This document shows, piece after piece, positions 1 through 9,004 of a stretch of DNA of 64,000 nt. The stretch comes from Marine Group I thaumarchaeote. Lineage in GTDB: Archaea > Thermoproteota > Nitrososphaeria > Nitrososphaerales > Nitrosopumilaceae. A model generated the notes under the pieces. The model was given only the letters and a program-made list of their open reading frames with translations. It did no database searches and was not told the origin of the DNA. Positions within the stretch are counted from its first letter, which is position 1. Each line of letters opens with the position of its first letter. The position numbers and the translations under genes were made by a program. The stretch spans positions 88,541-152,540 of the forward strand of contig JACASW010000001.1 in NCBI GenBank assembly GCA_013390785.1, given 5' to 3'.

Positions 1-557
1 AAAAACACAGAACCGCCAAACATAGCTATCTTCGGCAACCTGTTTTGCTTTTTCAATTCTTCAACCTTTGCTTTTGTTTTTTCAACATTGATATTCATCT
101 CCTCTGAGTCAAATGCGAAAAACTCAATTTCTAGGCCGTGAACAAGACCTGCAGTTCCTGAATGTTCTTTTTTACCATGTGATATGTGTCCACCAGCTGG
201 AATTGATGGAGCCAACATTACATCGCCCGGATTTGAAAAAGCTGAATAAATTGCCAGATTAGCAACAACCCCGGAAATTGGTCTTACGTCTGCAAACTCT
301 GACTTGAATAATTTTTTTGCAAGATCCATACACCGAATCTCAACCTCATCAATGTAGGTACAACCAGCATAGACTCGTTCTCCAGGCCAACCTTCAGCAT
401 ATCTATTACCAAAATCGGAGATTATCGCTTCTCTTACAGCTGGGCTTGGAATATTTTCACTAGCGATCAAAGGAATCGAGTTTTCAAACCATTTGTTATG
501 TTTTTCTAAACTTGCGAATACTTCATCATAGGCGTCTTTATTTGAACTATTTACCAT
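1..557 (-). CDS. glyA: Serine hydroxymethyltransferase, N-terminal part (cut by window edge)
   Basis: PLP enzyme that interconverts serine and glycine while charging a C1 carrier (a tetrahydropterin in archaea). Only about the first 185 codons lie in the window, and the C-terminal part runs off the left edge. The translation starts MVNSSNKDAYDEVF and contains the family blocks PLIASENIPSPAVR, RYAEGWPGERVYAG and PAGGHISHGKKEHSG. The start is the ATG whose first base is 557. It is divergent from the thermosome gene, with a 94-bp AT-rich shared promoter region. The PLP-binding lysine lies outside the window, so only the fold assignment is visible here. Confidence 0.93.
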   Translation of the reverse strand, partial: MVNSSNKDAYDEVFASLEKHNKWFENSIPLIASENIPSPAVREAIISDFGNRYAEGWPGERVYAGCTYIDEVEIRCMDLAKKLFKSEFADVRPISGVVANLAIYSAFSNPGDVMLAPSIPAGGHISHGKKEHSGTAGLVHGLEIEFFAFDSEEMNINVEKTKAKVEELKKQNRLPKIAMFGGSVF

Positions 558-620
558 ACTACTCGCTTTATTTTTCCCAATTAAAAAATACCTATGGTTT
601 TGAGGCATGAAATAAAATAG

Positions 621-630
621 GTATAAAATA
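621..630 (+). promoter_or_regulatory. TATA box of the thermosome gene
   Basis: The sequence GTATAAAATA, preceded by an A-rich BRE-like stretch, ends 21 nt before the ATG at 652. This matches an archaeal TATA box serving a leaderless or nearly leaderless transcript. No Shine-Dalgarno motif is seen before the ATG, which fits leaderless translation. Confidence 0.6.
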
Positions 631-651
631 GGCAAACAGAGTTTTTTTGAC

Positions 652-2349
652 ATGGCAGTTCAAGCTTCAAGTGCAAACATGCCGGTTGTTTTGCTCAAGG
701 ACGGTGCAAGTCAAACTAAGGGTAAGGACGCACAAAAAAACAACATTGCGGCAGCAAAAATTATTGCTGAAATAGTGCATACTAGCCTAGGTCCAAGAGG
801 CATGGACAAGATGCTTGTTGACTCGTTAGGAGACGTTACAATTACAAATGATGGAGCTACTATTCTAAAAGAAATTGATGTTCAACACCCAGCAGCAAAA
901 ATGCTAGTAGAGATTGCAAAATCTACCGACAATGAGGTGGGTGACGGTACCACATCTGCGGTAGTTTTAGCCGGCGCACTCTTAGAACAAGCTGAATCAC
1001 TTTTGCTACAGGAAGTTCATCCTACGGTGATTGTTGATGGTTATAGAAAAGCAGCAAACAAAGCTAAACAATTCATCAAAGACATTGCTGATCAAGTTAC
1101 TGCTGATGACAAACCCACTTTACTAAAGATCGCAAGGACATCAATGCAAACAAAACTGGTAAGAAAAGATTCCGATCAACTAGCTGACATGGTTGTAAAA
1201 TCTGTATTAGCAGTTGCTGAAAAAGATGACAGTAATTACACTGTAGACATTGATGACATTAAAGTAGAAAAGAAATCAGGAGGCTCAATTTCAGAATCTT
1301 CAATTTTACAAGGAATAGTTCTTGATAAAGAAGTAGTTCATTCAGGCATGCCAAAAAAAGTTACTGGCGCTAAAATAGCTCTTATCAATACTGCATTAGA
1401 AATTAGCAAGACAGAGACTGACGCTAAGATCAACATCTCAAATCCACAGCAAATGAAATCATTCCTAGACGAAGAAAGCAAAATGCTTGAAAGAATGGTT
1501 GATAAAGTAGTTGGTTCAGGCGCATCAGTTGTCTTTTGCCAAAAAGGAATTGATGATATGTCTCAACATTATTTATCTAAGGCGGGAATACTTGCTGTCA
1601 GAAGAGTAAAGGAAAGTGATTTAACAAAACTTGCAAAAGCTACTGGTGGAAGAATTATAACAAATCTTGATGATCTATTTGAAAAGGATTTAGGTGCTGC
1701 TGGTTTAGTTGAAGAAAGAAAAATTGAAGAAGATAGATGGGTCTTTATCGAAGGCTGTAAGCACCCAAAATCTGTAACTCTTTTACTAAGAGCAGGATCA
1801 CAAAGAGTTGTAGACGAAGCCGAAAGATCAGTTCATGATGCTATCATGGTAGTAAAAGATGTTATGGAATTTCCATCAGTTGTAGCTGGTGGCGGAGCTC
1901 CTGAAACATTTGCAGCAACTAAGATTAGAAGTTGGGCAAAATCACTTGAAGGTCGTGAACAACTCGCAGCACAAAAATTTGCAGAGGCTTTAGAGTCCAT
2001 TCCACTCTCACTTAGCGAAAACGCAGGTATGGATCCAATCGACACACTTGCTTCACTTCGTTCAAAACAACTGAATGGCAACAAGTGGACAGGCATTGAT
2101 GTAATGAAAGGAAAAGTAGTAGATATGAAATCGAGCGATATTGTTGAACCTCTTGCAGTCAAAAACCAAATTATCTCAGCTGCTGCTGAGGCCGCATGTA
2201 TGATTTTACGTATTGATGATGTCATTGCAACTGCAAAATCAGCAGGTCCACCACCTGGAGCAGAAGGCGGAATGCCACCTGGAATGGGTGGAATGGGTGG
2301 AATGCCACCTGGAATGGGTGGAATGCCAGACATGGGCGGAATGATGTAA
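652..2349 (+). CDS. ths: Thermosome subunit (group II chaperonin)
   Basis: ATP-driven archaeal chaperonin subunit that folds cytosolic proteins in a double-ring complex. At 565 aa it is the usual length. Visible family motifs are [12 protein letters not shown] near residue 46, [11 protein letters not shown] near 66, [12 protein letters not shown] near 97 and VVAGGGAPE near 410. The C-terminus is a Gly/Met-rich tail (about residues 540-565) typical of chaperonin subunits that project into the cavity. At DNA level the tail is built of near-repeated GGAATGGGTGG units. A clear TATA box lies just upstream. The gene stands alone and is probably strongly expressed and stress-regulated (inference). 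Confidence 0.98.
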   Translation: MAVQASSANMPVVLLKDGASQTKGKDAQKNNIAAAKIIAEIVHTSLGPRGMDKMLVDSLGDVTITNDGATILKEIDVQHPAAKMLVEIAKSTDNEVGDGTTSAVVLAGALLEQAESLLLQEVHPTVIVDGYRKAANKAKQFIKDIADQVTADDKPTLLKIARTSMQTKLVRKDSDQLADMVVKSVLAVAEKDDSNYTVDIDDIKVEKKSGGSISESSILQGIVLDKEVVHSGMPKKVTGAKIALINTALEISKTETDAKINISNPQQMKSFLDEESKMLERMVDKVVGSGASVVFCQKGIDDMSQHYLSKAGILAVRRVKESDLTKLAKATGGRIITNLDDLFEKDLGAAGLVEERKIEEDRWVFIEGCKHPKSVTLLLRAGSQRVVDEAERSVHDAIMVVKDVMEFPSVVAGGGAPETFAATKIRSWAKSLEGREQLAAQKFAEALESIPLSLSENAGMDPIDTLASLRSKQLNGNKWTGIDVMKGKVVDMKSSDIVEPLAVKNQIISAAAEAACMILRIDDVIATAKSAGPPPGAEGGMPPGMGGMGGMPPGMGGMPDMGGMM

Positions 2350-2444
2350 TTAGTATACTATTTTATGAAAACTATTACAAAAACTTCAGCAACCTATTTT
2401 TTGATGAGTGATATACAAATGATACCTGTAATGGGAGAATTAAG

Positions 2445-2900
2445 ATGACTAAATGGGCACGTATGAGAAGACGGAAGGAAAGAAAAAGGGCTGAAGAAGC
2501 ATTAGGAAAATCTGAGGCTGAAGGAAAAGAAGTAAAGCTAGCCGAACCAGAAAATATTTCCGAAAACATTAAGCATCCTCAAGAGATCGAAAAGATTGAA
2601 GACGCTAATACTTCTGGTCCAAACACAATACTATCCCAAATTCCTCGATATGCTTACCTACTTACATTTTTTGTATTACTTGCAGGTGTTTTTGTCCCGT
2701 TAATAACAAGGCAAGCATCTTTTGATGCAGTTATCCAAGGCACTGCAACACTGTTTCTTGGACTTGCTGGAGCTATTCTATTATTCAAAGGTGTAACATC
2801 AGACAAAAGACGCGGAATTTTTATTGCTATAGGGTTTGCATTAATTACTATTTCTCTCGCGTTGATTTTCACGCTACAAGAACATGCAAGACTATACTAA
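2445..2900 (+). CDS. Conserved hypothetical membrane protein, 151 aa
   Basis: Function not recognised. The first ~60 residues are very polar and charged (KRRKERKRAEEAL, acidic stretch after), followed by three hydrophobic segments at about residues 67-85, 95-112 and 123-142. It therefore looks like a small three-helix membrane protein with a cytosolic charged N-terminus. A purine-rich GGGAG lies 11 nt before the ATG and may act as a ribosome binding site. It sits between the thermosome and glnA genes and shows no obvious functional link with either. Confidence 0.7.
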   Translation: MTKWARMRRRKERKRAEEALGKSEAEGKEVKLAEPENISENIKHPQEIEKIEDANTSGPNTILSQIPRYAYLLTFFVLLAGVFVPLITRQASFDAVIQGTATLFLGLAGAILLFKGVTSDKRRGIFIAIGFALITISLALIFTLQEHARLY

Positions 2901-2908
2901 TTATTAAT

Positions 2909-4369
2909 TTAGACATCAAAATATAGATAAAATTCATGAGGGTGCGGTCTAATAGAAATTTCGCGCTGATCTTTTCTCTCTAATTCAATAATCTTGCTAA
3001 CTACATGATCTTCAAAAATTGGATTAAGAAAACTTCTATCACTTTCAAGTTCGTCTAAAGCTACACCCAGGTTGGCAGGCAAAACTCCAATACCATTCTT
3101 TTTTCTCTCTGATTTAGACATTTTGTAGATGTCTTCATGAATTGGGTCTCCAGGATCTGTTTTCTTTTTTATTCCATCAAGACCTGCAGACAAAACCGCA
3201 GAAAATACAAGATATGGATTGGATGATGGATCAGGAACTCTATATTCCAATCTTTTTAAATGCGCATATTTTTCTCCCTTAAAATGACCTGGAACTCGTA
3301 TCGTCGCAGATCTGTTGGCAGTACTCCATGCTATGTAGACCGGCGCTTCATATCCCGGCACAAGTCTGTGATATGAGTTGGTTGTTGGATTTGTAATCGC
3401 AGCCAATGCCTTAGCATGATTCATAACTCCACCACAAAAATAACGCCCTGTTTGACTCATCTCAATTGGATCATCTTTGTCATAGAATGCATTTTTTCCA
3501 GCCTTCCAGAGGCTGACATTAGTATGCATTCCTGAACCTGAATCCATGGAGATTGGTTTAGGCATCATCGTAGCAATTTTTTTGTGTTGTTTTGCAACGT
3601 TTCGTACAACATACTTGTAAGATTGTGCACTGTCAGCAGCATTCGTCATTTTATCATAATTAATATCAATCTCACACTGTCCAGCAGTAGCTACTTCATG
3701 GTGGTGGTTATCACACAAAATCCCAAAATTCTCGTTTAACACCTCGACACAATCATTTCTGTATTCAGTTAATGTGTCTGAGGGTGTACTGGGGTAGTAA
3801 CCCTCTTGCAATCCCATTGGATATCCAGTTCCTTCTTGGCTCCATGGAGCTTCTTCTGATTCAATAGAGTATGACTGACCCTTGTAGGGAGTTAATACAT
3901 CCCAATGAATTTTATCAAAAACAAAGAATTCCACTTCTGGTCCCCAGAAACTTTCATCAAATCCTTGCGTCTGCAAATATTCCTCAGCTTTTTGACATAT
4001 ACCTCTAGGGTCAGTATCTAGTCTACCTCTACCAGCACCACGATAAATATCACATAGCATCCTTGCAGATTTTTTATCAGCAATCCATGGAATTGTTGCG
4101 AATGAGTTAGGATCTGGTTTTAGTATTAAGTCAGAGTCGTCGATACTTGTAAATCCAACAATTGAAGAACCATCAAGTTTTGGAAGACCATCCTCCATTT
4201 GATCAGACGTAAATGTATTGGCTGATATTGTAGTATGATGAAACCTACCTGGCAAGCTGGTAAATTGTAGATCGATGAATTTTATTTCTTGCTGCTTAAT
4301 TTTAGCGAAGACATCATCGGCAGAATATTCAATTCTGGTTGGTTTACCACCAATGACTTTATATGGCAA
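2909..4369 (-). CDS. glnA: Glutamine synthetase type I
   Basis: Makes glutamine from glutamate, ammonia and ATP, and is the main ammonium-assimilating enzyme. Family blocks are EVEFFVFDKIHWD, EYRNDCVEVLNENFG, DNHHHEVATAGQCEID, GSGMHTNVSLWK and NPTTNSYHRLVPGYEAP, which include the metal and substrate residues. The longest open frame begins at 4459 but overlaps the divergent gene at 4431. The first 30 codons look non-coding, and a TTG at 4369 gives a natural N-terminus (MPYKVIGGKPTRIEYSADD) of 486 aa after a purine-rich AAGAAAAG. I therefore use 4369. No adenylylation-site Tyr context was assigned. Confidence 0.95.
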   Translation of the reverse strand: MPYKVIGGKPTRIEYSADDVFAKIKQQEIKFIDLQFTSLPGRFHHTTISANTFTSDQMEDGLPKLDGSSIVGFTSIDDSDLILKPDPNSFATIPWIADKKSARMLCDIYRGAGRGRLDTDPRGICQKAEEYLQTQGFDESFWGPEVEFFVFDKIHWDVLTPYKGQSYSIESEEAPWSQEGTGYPMGLQEGYYPSTPSDTLTEYRNDCVEVLNENFGILCDNHHHEVATAGQCEIDINYDKMTNAADSAQSYKYVVRNVAKQHKKIATMMPKPISMDSGSGMHTNVSLWKAGKNAFYDKDDPIEMSQTGRYFCGGVMNHAKALAAITNPTTNSYHRLVPGYEAPVYIAWSTANRSATIRVPGHFKGEKYAHLKRLEYRVPDPSSNPYLVFSAVLSAGLDGIKKKTDPGDPIHEDIYKMSKSERKKNGIGVLPANLGVALDELESDRSFLNPIFEDHVVSKIIELERKDQREISIRPHPHEFYLYFDV

Positions 4370-4430
4370 TTTCTTTTCTTCAACAGAACAAAAATAACCC
4401 CATGATTTAAGGATTATTAGACGTGTTTCA

Positions 4431-4805
4431 ATGTCAGAACAAAATAAGATCAACATCAATTCTCTGAACGCACTTATCTTACAGGAAGCTGAAACCGACC
4501 CGATACAAGAAATCGATTCCGATCTTTACAACTCTATTTCAGAATTAATTAAAAGTTTGAAAAGTGAGGAATATGATGGTATTAAGGCAAAAATCAATCA
4601 GGTCATGATAAAGATGATAACTGACACAACGTCAGCACTTCTAAAATTAAGACTAGAAAAAGCAGTTTTGGAAAAATCAAACTCATCCGTCTTACTTGAC
4701 GAGGAAAAATACATCCTTGACTCTAGAAAGGAAATGGCAGAAAGAAAGGACACAATTCTATCTGGAATCTTAAATGGAAAACCATACAGTTTAGATAATC
4801 AATAA
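4431..4805 (+). CDS. Likely GINS-complex protein (A-domain only)
   Basis: Probable archaeal replication factor. GINS associates with MCM and a Cdc45/RecJ-like protein to form the CMG helicase. The 124-aa sequence has the pattern of the alpha-helical GINS A domain: an IQEIDSDLYNSISELIKSLK helix, a long helix ending in LLKLRLEKAV, then a LDEEKYILDSRKEM segment, as in archaeal Gins51 proteins. No beta-rich B domain follows, so it is shorter than typical Gins51. The assignment is from pattern memory and needs a profile search. It is divergent from glnA and about 17 nt upstream of a small membrane-protein gene. Confidence 0.6.
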   Translation: MSEQNKININSLNALILQEAETDPIQEIDSDLYNSISELIKSLKSEEYDGIKAKINQVMIKMITDTTSALLKLRLEKAVLEKSNSSVLLDEEKYILDSRKEMAERKDTILSGILNGKPYSLDNQ

Positions 4806-4822
4806 AGAAATAGGCAGCTATA

Positions 4823-5146
4823 ATGTCCCATCCCGGCTCAGTTGATATAATTGATTTCGTTTTGCTAACAATTTATCCAGTCGGGGGATTGTTTATTATC
4901 GAAATTTTGAGCAGAATTATTAGTAAAGCAGGAAAACCTGTTCCTTCATGGCTTAAACTATCAATACAGGGTGTAACCATGGTTGGATTTGCTGTAGCTT
5001 ATACCGTTTTTTTGCCGTTTTTCGTAAACCAAGATCATACTGCTGAACCGCACACTATCACTGCATTTTGTTTGCTTGCACTTTCTGCTGCATTGTTTTA
5101 TCAAGCAAGACGCGCAAAAATGAATCCGGAAAATTCGATTTACTAA
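4823..5146 (+). CDS. Small membrane protein, 107 aa, unknown function
   Basis: Not recognised. Three hydrophobic stretches are visible at about residues 10-30, 48-68 and 78-95, suggesting an integral membrane protein. It follows the GINS-like gene after 17 nt and may be cotranscribed with it. Its 3' end overlaps the convergent AN1 zinc-finger gene by 4 nt. Confidence 0.65.
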   Translation: MSHPGSVDIIDFVLLTIYPVGGLFIIEILSRIISKAGKPVPSWLKLSIQGVTMVGFAVAYTVFLPFFVNQDHTAEPHTITAFCLLALSAALFYQARRAKMNPENSIY

Positions 5147-5370
5147 CCAAACCTACCAAACATTCTTCGGAATTTGTTCTTTTTTCCTGTGCCACCGTCA
5201 CGAATTATTTTTCTTTTCTCACCGAATTTTTTTGCTCTGAGTTGAGTAAGCTTCACACATCGGTGATCTTCTGGCAGTCTATGTTCGGAACAGAATGGAT
5301 CCTTACAGTAATTACACTCAAAAGGCATGTCTGTCATATCTCCGCAGTACGCACACTTTTCTTCCAGCAT
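5143..5370 (-). CDS. AN1-type zinc finger protein
   Basis: A 75-aa protein whose first half is a complete AN1 finger: C6, C9, C19, C22, C27, H30, H36 and C38, with the typical spacing around CEYCxxPFCxxHR. The C-terminal half is very basic (KKFGEKRKIIRDGGTGKKNKFRRMFGRFG). AN1 fingers occur in eukaryotic stress and ubiquitin-linked proteins and as stand-alone small proteins in archaea, where the role is not established. The basic tail would suit nucleic acid or ribosome binding (inference). Convergent with the small membrane protein gene. Confidence 0.88.
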   Translation of the reverse strand: MLEEKCAYCGDMTDMPFECNYCKDPFCSEHRLPEDHRCVKLTQLRAKKFGEKRKIIRDGGTGKKNKFRRMFGRFG

Positions 5371-5452
5371 AACCTAGTTTTTGGTTTTTTCTTAATAAAT
5401 TAGCTATCATATTTTAAAAACACATTTACGGCGTTTATTGAAATTAACGATA

Positions 5453-6196
5453 ATGTCGATAGAAGGCAAAGTTGCTATTATTACAGGAGCCAGTAGTGGA
5501 ATAGGTTATGCAACAGCAATAGCGCTTTCAAAGGCTGGTGCCAAAGTGGCAATAGGCGCCAGACGAACTGACAAACTTACAGAGTTGGAAAACAAGATTA
5601 AAAGTAATGAAGGTGAAGTTTTCTCCCAAAAGCTTGATGTTACGAAAAAAGATGATTGTAATACTTTTGTTGAGCAGGTAATAAAAAAATGGGAGACAGT
5701 TGATATTTTAGTGAATAATGCAGGTTTGATGCCGCTTAGCTTTGTAAAAAGTCTCAAAGTTGATGAATGGGAACAGATGATTGATGTTAACATCAAAGGC
5801 GTGCTTTTTTGTACAGCCGCAGTTATTCCACATTTGAAGGAAAAAAAATCAGGACATATAGTTAACATTTCGTCAGTTGCTGGAAGGCTTGTATTTCCCT
5901 CCGGAAGTGTATATTGTGCAACAAAACATGCCGTTACCGCTTTTAGCGAGGGATTAAGGCAAGAATTTAGCGCCCGTTCGAACATTCGGGTAACGTGCAT
6001 TGAACCTGGAGTGGTTGAAACCGAACTACTAAACACAATTACCGATGAATCGTTACAAAGTTTTATTGAAACTGCAAAAAAGTCACAAGGATTGAAGGCA
6101 GAAGACATTGCAGAGGCGATTTTATTTGCAGTGCAATCACCAGAACACATGAATGTAAACGAAATTCTTGTTAGGCCTACTTCTCAAGAGCGATAA
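5453..6196 (+). CDS. Short-chain dehydrogenase/reductase (SDR) 1
   Basis: NAD(P)-dependent oxidoreductase of the classical SDR family; substrate unknown. It shows TGASSGIG (cofactor loop), NNAG, the catalytic Ser in NISSVAG and YCATKHA (the YxxxK motif). At 247 aa it is the normal length. The open frame can be extended to a TTG at 5438, but the ATG at 5453 gives the standard N-terminus MSIEGKVAIITGAS, so I use that. It is most like YdfG/clavaldehyde-type reductases with a final NVNEILVRPT block. A second SDR of the same type lies at 29540. Confidence 0.9.
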   Translation: MSIEGKVAIITGASSGIGYATAIALSKAGAKVAIGARRTDKLTELENKIKSNEGEVFSQKLDVTKKDDCNTFVEQVIKKWETVDILVNNAGLMPLSFVKSLKVDEWEQMIDVNIKGVLFCTAAVIPHLKEKKSGHIVNISSVAGRLVFPSGSVYCATKHAVTAFSEGLRQEFSARSNIRVTCIEPGVVETELLNTITDESLQSFIETAKKSQGLKAEDIAEAILFAVQSPEHMNVNEILVRPTSQER

Positions 6197-6253
6197 TCTT
6201 TTCAATCTCAACCATCAGACGGTTTAATAATTTCACGATTCGTGCCTAAAACA

Positions 6254-6327
6254 GGGACCGTGGTCTAGCTTGGTATGATACTAGCCTGGGGGGCTAGTGG
6301 TCGCAGGTTCAAATCCTGCCGGTCCCA
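6254..6327 (+). tRNA. tRNA-Pro (anticodon GGG)
   Basis: A 74-nt cloverleaf. Acceptor GGGACCG pairs with CGGTCCC, followed by discriminator A at 6327. Anticodon stem CTAGC/GCTAG carries loop CTGGGGG (anticodon GGG). T stem GCAGG/CCTGC encloses TTCAAAT. No intron and no encoded CCA. The very next three bases on the plus strand are the complement of the stop codon of the convergent kinase gene, so the two genes abut with no spacer. Confidence 0.96.
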
Positions 6328-7086
6328 TTATAATTTCAAAACATCTAACAACTTTTCAAAACCATCTCTAGTTTGTTTCTGTTTATACCCACGTAAAGCA
6401 GAAATCATTTTTTCCTTTTTAGGTATTTTATACATACCACCTACCATTTTTGAAATTCTGGATCCTATACAAAATGCTTGAGTTGCGGATGTCACATTTG
6501 AAACTTTTCTATCCGTACTAGAACTTTCAAAATCAATAATTGTGGTTTTGTTACCAACAATTACATGTTTTGTTATATTACTTAATTCTCCATGATCCAA
6601 ACCTATCCTATCCAGACTGTAACAATCTTCCAGAACTTTTTTAATTACAGTTTTGAGTTGTGATGAACTTCCTTTCTTCTTTAAACTGGAAATCCAATCA
6701 CCAATTTTTTTACCTTCCAAATATTCCATCACAAGAAAATTTTTACTAAAATTTACTAATTTTGGTCCCACACTGATTTGATTTGTTATTTTAAGCAGCT
6801 CTGCTTCTTTTTTCAAATTTTTTCTAGGAGAATCACTCCGTCTAATTTTTACAGCAACTTTTTTTCTTCCTATTTTACCTAAAACTACTATCCCTACGTA
6901 CCCTTTGCCTAGTATGCTAATAGTGCCTATTTGCAATTCACCTTGAAAAGAAACACTCTCTACACCAAGAGACTTCAACTCTTTTATCCGTGATTTTATC
7001 TGTGATTTAGTTCCCTTTGGATAAACCCAGATGTCTGAATAAGGCGGTTCAGTTATTTTACTAATTTTAACGAAAGATTGTTTCAT
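6328..7086 (-). CDS. Predicted archaeal Ser/Thr protein kinase (COG2112/RIO-Bud32-like)
   Basis: A 252-aa kinase-fold protein. A glycine loop (LGKGYVGIVVLG, ~59-70) is followed by VAVKIRR with the ATP lysine at K80. The catalytic loop reads LDHGELSN (~163-170), and the metal motif IIDFE is near 183-187. The HGE form, rather than HGD, and the following KHVIVG are features I associate with the archaeal COG2112 kinases, so the D-to-E change is probably family-typical and not a lesion. The start overlaps the cca gene by 20 nt, suggesting an RNA-processing operon (thpR-cca-kinase). Its substrate is unknown. Confidence 0.82.
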   Translation of the reverse strand: MKQSFVKISKITEPPYSDIWVYPKGTKSQIKSRIKELKSLGVESVSFQGELQIGTISILGKGYVGIVVLGKIGRKKVAVKIRRSDSPRKNLKKEAELLKITNQISVGPKLVNFSKNFLVMEYLEGKKIGDWISSLKKKGSSSQLKTVIKKVLEDCYSLDRIGLDHGELSNITKHVIVGNKTTIIDFESSSTDRKVSNVTSATQAFCIGSRISKMVGGMYKIPKKEKMISALRGYKQKQTRDGFEKLLDVLKL

Positions 7087-8395
7087 CTGTTACGGCAACG
7101 TTTGCAATTGCCTCTTTAATGGATTTTGTTGAAACCTTATTTGCATCAATAATTTTTACACCTTTTTTGAAATCCTTCTCAAGCCCCTTCGGTATACCAG
7201 AATTTTTTAGATTATTCTTTAAAACGTCTCGCAAAAATAATTTTACATCATCATGTTTTCGTTTCTGCAAAGATTGCATTTTACCTTCTTCGTTAATCCA
7301 CATAAGCTGGCTTTTTTTTAGGTTTGCAGCAATGAATTTTTCACAATGCTCTTTACTAGATATTTCCGGACCGCTTCTGACTAGGCTGTTTTCAATTTTT
7401 TTTGTATGCAATAAAAATATCAACGCCGCGTTTTCCTTTTCATCCTTTACTGACGAATTTCTTAAAACAGTAAATCCGCCCAGCTCTAACTGAGTTTTTA
7501 GTGCATTTGATGCACGTTTTATTTGACCCCAAATAATATCATCACTTCTATCCTTAAACCTGAATTGCACTACAACGATTTTATCATTATTTTTCATAAT
7601 ACGCTTAGAAACAGGCTTTTTAAAAAATTTCTTAGAGGGTTTTTTCAAAAATACTCTGCTTGCTAAAACAAACTTTCCTAAATTATCCATTGAAATTGCA
7701 GTTCCAAGATTTCTATTACTATCAACTGGATCAATGATCACAATAGGCGAATCAAATTTTCTTGTAGATTTTCCAATAATTTGTCCTTTCTTCAACTCTG
7801 AGATTTTCTTTATTGTTTTTTCAAAGCTACCAAAGTAGGAAATTAACACTTCTGAGACATATCCACTAAAACCCTCTTTTGCTATTTCGGCTCCATAAAC
7901 ATCTATGTGAAGAAAAAACTTTTTAAGAATTCTTACTTCTCCCTTCAATAAATTAGATAATTTTTGTGACATGAATTTTGTATGATATATGGATCTGTCC
8001 GTAGCACTTTGCCATTCTCCCTTGTTTACATCATAACATGGAACAATGTTTACTCTAGTTCCATCAATAACAGCTTCTACAAACGGATGCTCTGCATGTC
8101 TAGTGTATGGCTTGTATTTTTTTAAAGATTGAAAACCTATCTCTGTTCCAATATTCCTAAAATTCTTTTCAGGTGTTTTTTTGTTGAATTTAACAAAGAT
8201 ATCAATGTCAGCTTTTTCCGGTAACCATGTGCCTTTAGCATATGAACCACCTAGCTCAAAACCAACTACTTGACTATGTTTTTCTATACATTGACTTACT
8301 AAATCACAGGCTTTTTTGGCAATGCGCTGTTTTTTTTCCTGTAATTTTTTTGGCGGCGTGGTTTCTTTTTTTGCATATTTTAAGATCGAATTCAT
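7067..8395 (-). CDS. cca: CCA tRNA nucleotidyltransferase (archaeal class I)
   Basis: Adds or repairs the 3' CCA of tRNAs, which is needed here because the two tRNA genes in the window do not encode CCA. The nucleotidyltransferase signature is GGSYAKGTWLPEKADIDIFV with the DxD metal pair, followed by the class I archaeal central and tail domains. At 442 aa it is the usual length. The gene overlaps the upstream thpR by 4 nt and the downstream kinase by 20 nt, so translation is probably coupled. Confidence 0.95.
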   Translation of the reverse strand: MNSILKYAKKETTPPKKLQEKKQRIAKKACDLVSQCIEKHSQVVGFELGGSYAKGTWLPEKADIDIFVKFNKKTPEKNFRNIGTEIGFQSLKKYKPYTRHAEHPFVEAVIDGTRVNIVPCYDVNKGEWQSATDRSIYHTKFMSQKLSNLLKGEVRILKKFFLHIDVYGAEIAKEGFSGYVSEVLISYFGSFEKTIKKISELKKGQIIGKSTRKFDSPIVIIDPVDSNRNLGTAISMDNLGKFVLASRVFLKKPSKKFFKKPVSKRIMKNNDKIVVVQFRFKDRSDDIIWGQIKRASNALKTQLELGGFTVLRNSSVKDEKENAALIFLLHTKKIENSLVRSGPEISSKEHCEKFIAANLKKSQLMWINEEGKMQSLQKRKHDDVKLFLRDVLKNNLKNSGIPKGLEKDFKKGVKIIDANKVSTKSIKEAIANVAVTDETIFR

Positions 8396-8931
8396 TGCTT
8401 TCCTTTCACAACCAACAGATCTGTATAAACTGGACCATTAGGCGTAAGTTCACTTTTCTTTAATTTAATTTCTGAGACTATTTGCTTCCCAAAATAATAC
8501 GATGAAAATTTTTCCAATCTGCTTGAGATACCTTCAATTTTGTTTTTTACTCTGAATATGGTCACATGCGGCTTGAATTTTTTATCTGGATTAAAACCAA
8601 GCTGCGAAAGCTTTGAGCGTATCATTTCTGCCAGTTTTTCAAGTTCACTGACTCCATCATTTGTTCCAATCCAAATTACCCTTGGAAAATTTGGCTTGGG
8701 AAAAACTCCAACGCTCGCAAAACTTATTGAAAATGTAGAAAATTCTATACTGCTTAGCGCATCAGAAATTTTTCTTACCATCTCCTCCGAAACTTCTCCT
8801 AAAAATTGTACAGTAAAATGCATGTTATGAAGTTCTACAGGTTTAGCTTTGAGGTTTAATTCAGTCTGAATTTTATGAATGGAGTTTAAAACGTCTTTAC
8901 TACTTACTTCAATTGCAACAAAGGTTCGCAT
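8392..8931 (-). CDS. thpR: RNA 2',3'-cyclic phosphodiesterase (2'-5' RNA ligase family)
   Basis: A 179-aa member of the 2H phosphoesterase family. Two HxTx motifs are present: HFTVQFLG near residue 42 and HVTIFRVK near residue 127, which form the active site. Family members hydrolyse 2',3'-cyclic phosphates or act as weak 2'-5' ligases on tRNA halves. The position directly upstream of cca (4-nt overlap) supports a role in tRNA end or tRNA splicing metabolism. Confidence 0.93.
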   Translation of the reverse strand: MRTFVAIEVSSKDVLNSIHKIQTELNLKAKPVELHNMHFTVQFLGEVSEEMVRKISDALSSIEFSTFSISFASVGVFPKPNFPRVIWIGTNDGVSELEKLAEMIRSKLSQLGFNPDKKFKPHVTIFRVKNKIEGISSRLEKFSSYYFGKQIVSEIKLKKSELTPNGPVYTDLLVVKGKQ

Positions 8932-9004
8932 TATATTTTTTTGATATTATGTTTTTAATGAATTCCGGTAGCTTCATAGACTGGAATTAGTAAACAATTT
9001 CATC

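Noticed and set aside
1833..2333. Long antisense frame within the thermosome gene
   Set aside because: It is a shadow of the Gly/Met/Pro-rich 3' end and neighbouring coding sequence; composition is Ser/Ile/Pro-rich with no family resemblance.
5506..6150. 214-codon antisense frame across SDR 1
   Set aside because: Antisense of conserved SDR motifs; no promoter or start context and no homologous pattern.
6328..7086. Inactive kinase because of HGE in place of HGD
   Set aside because: The HGE form with KHVIVG is, to my knowledge, normal for the COG2112 kinases, so it is not evidence of decay.
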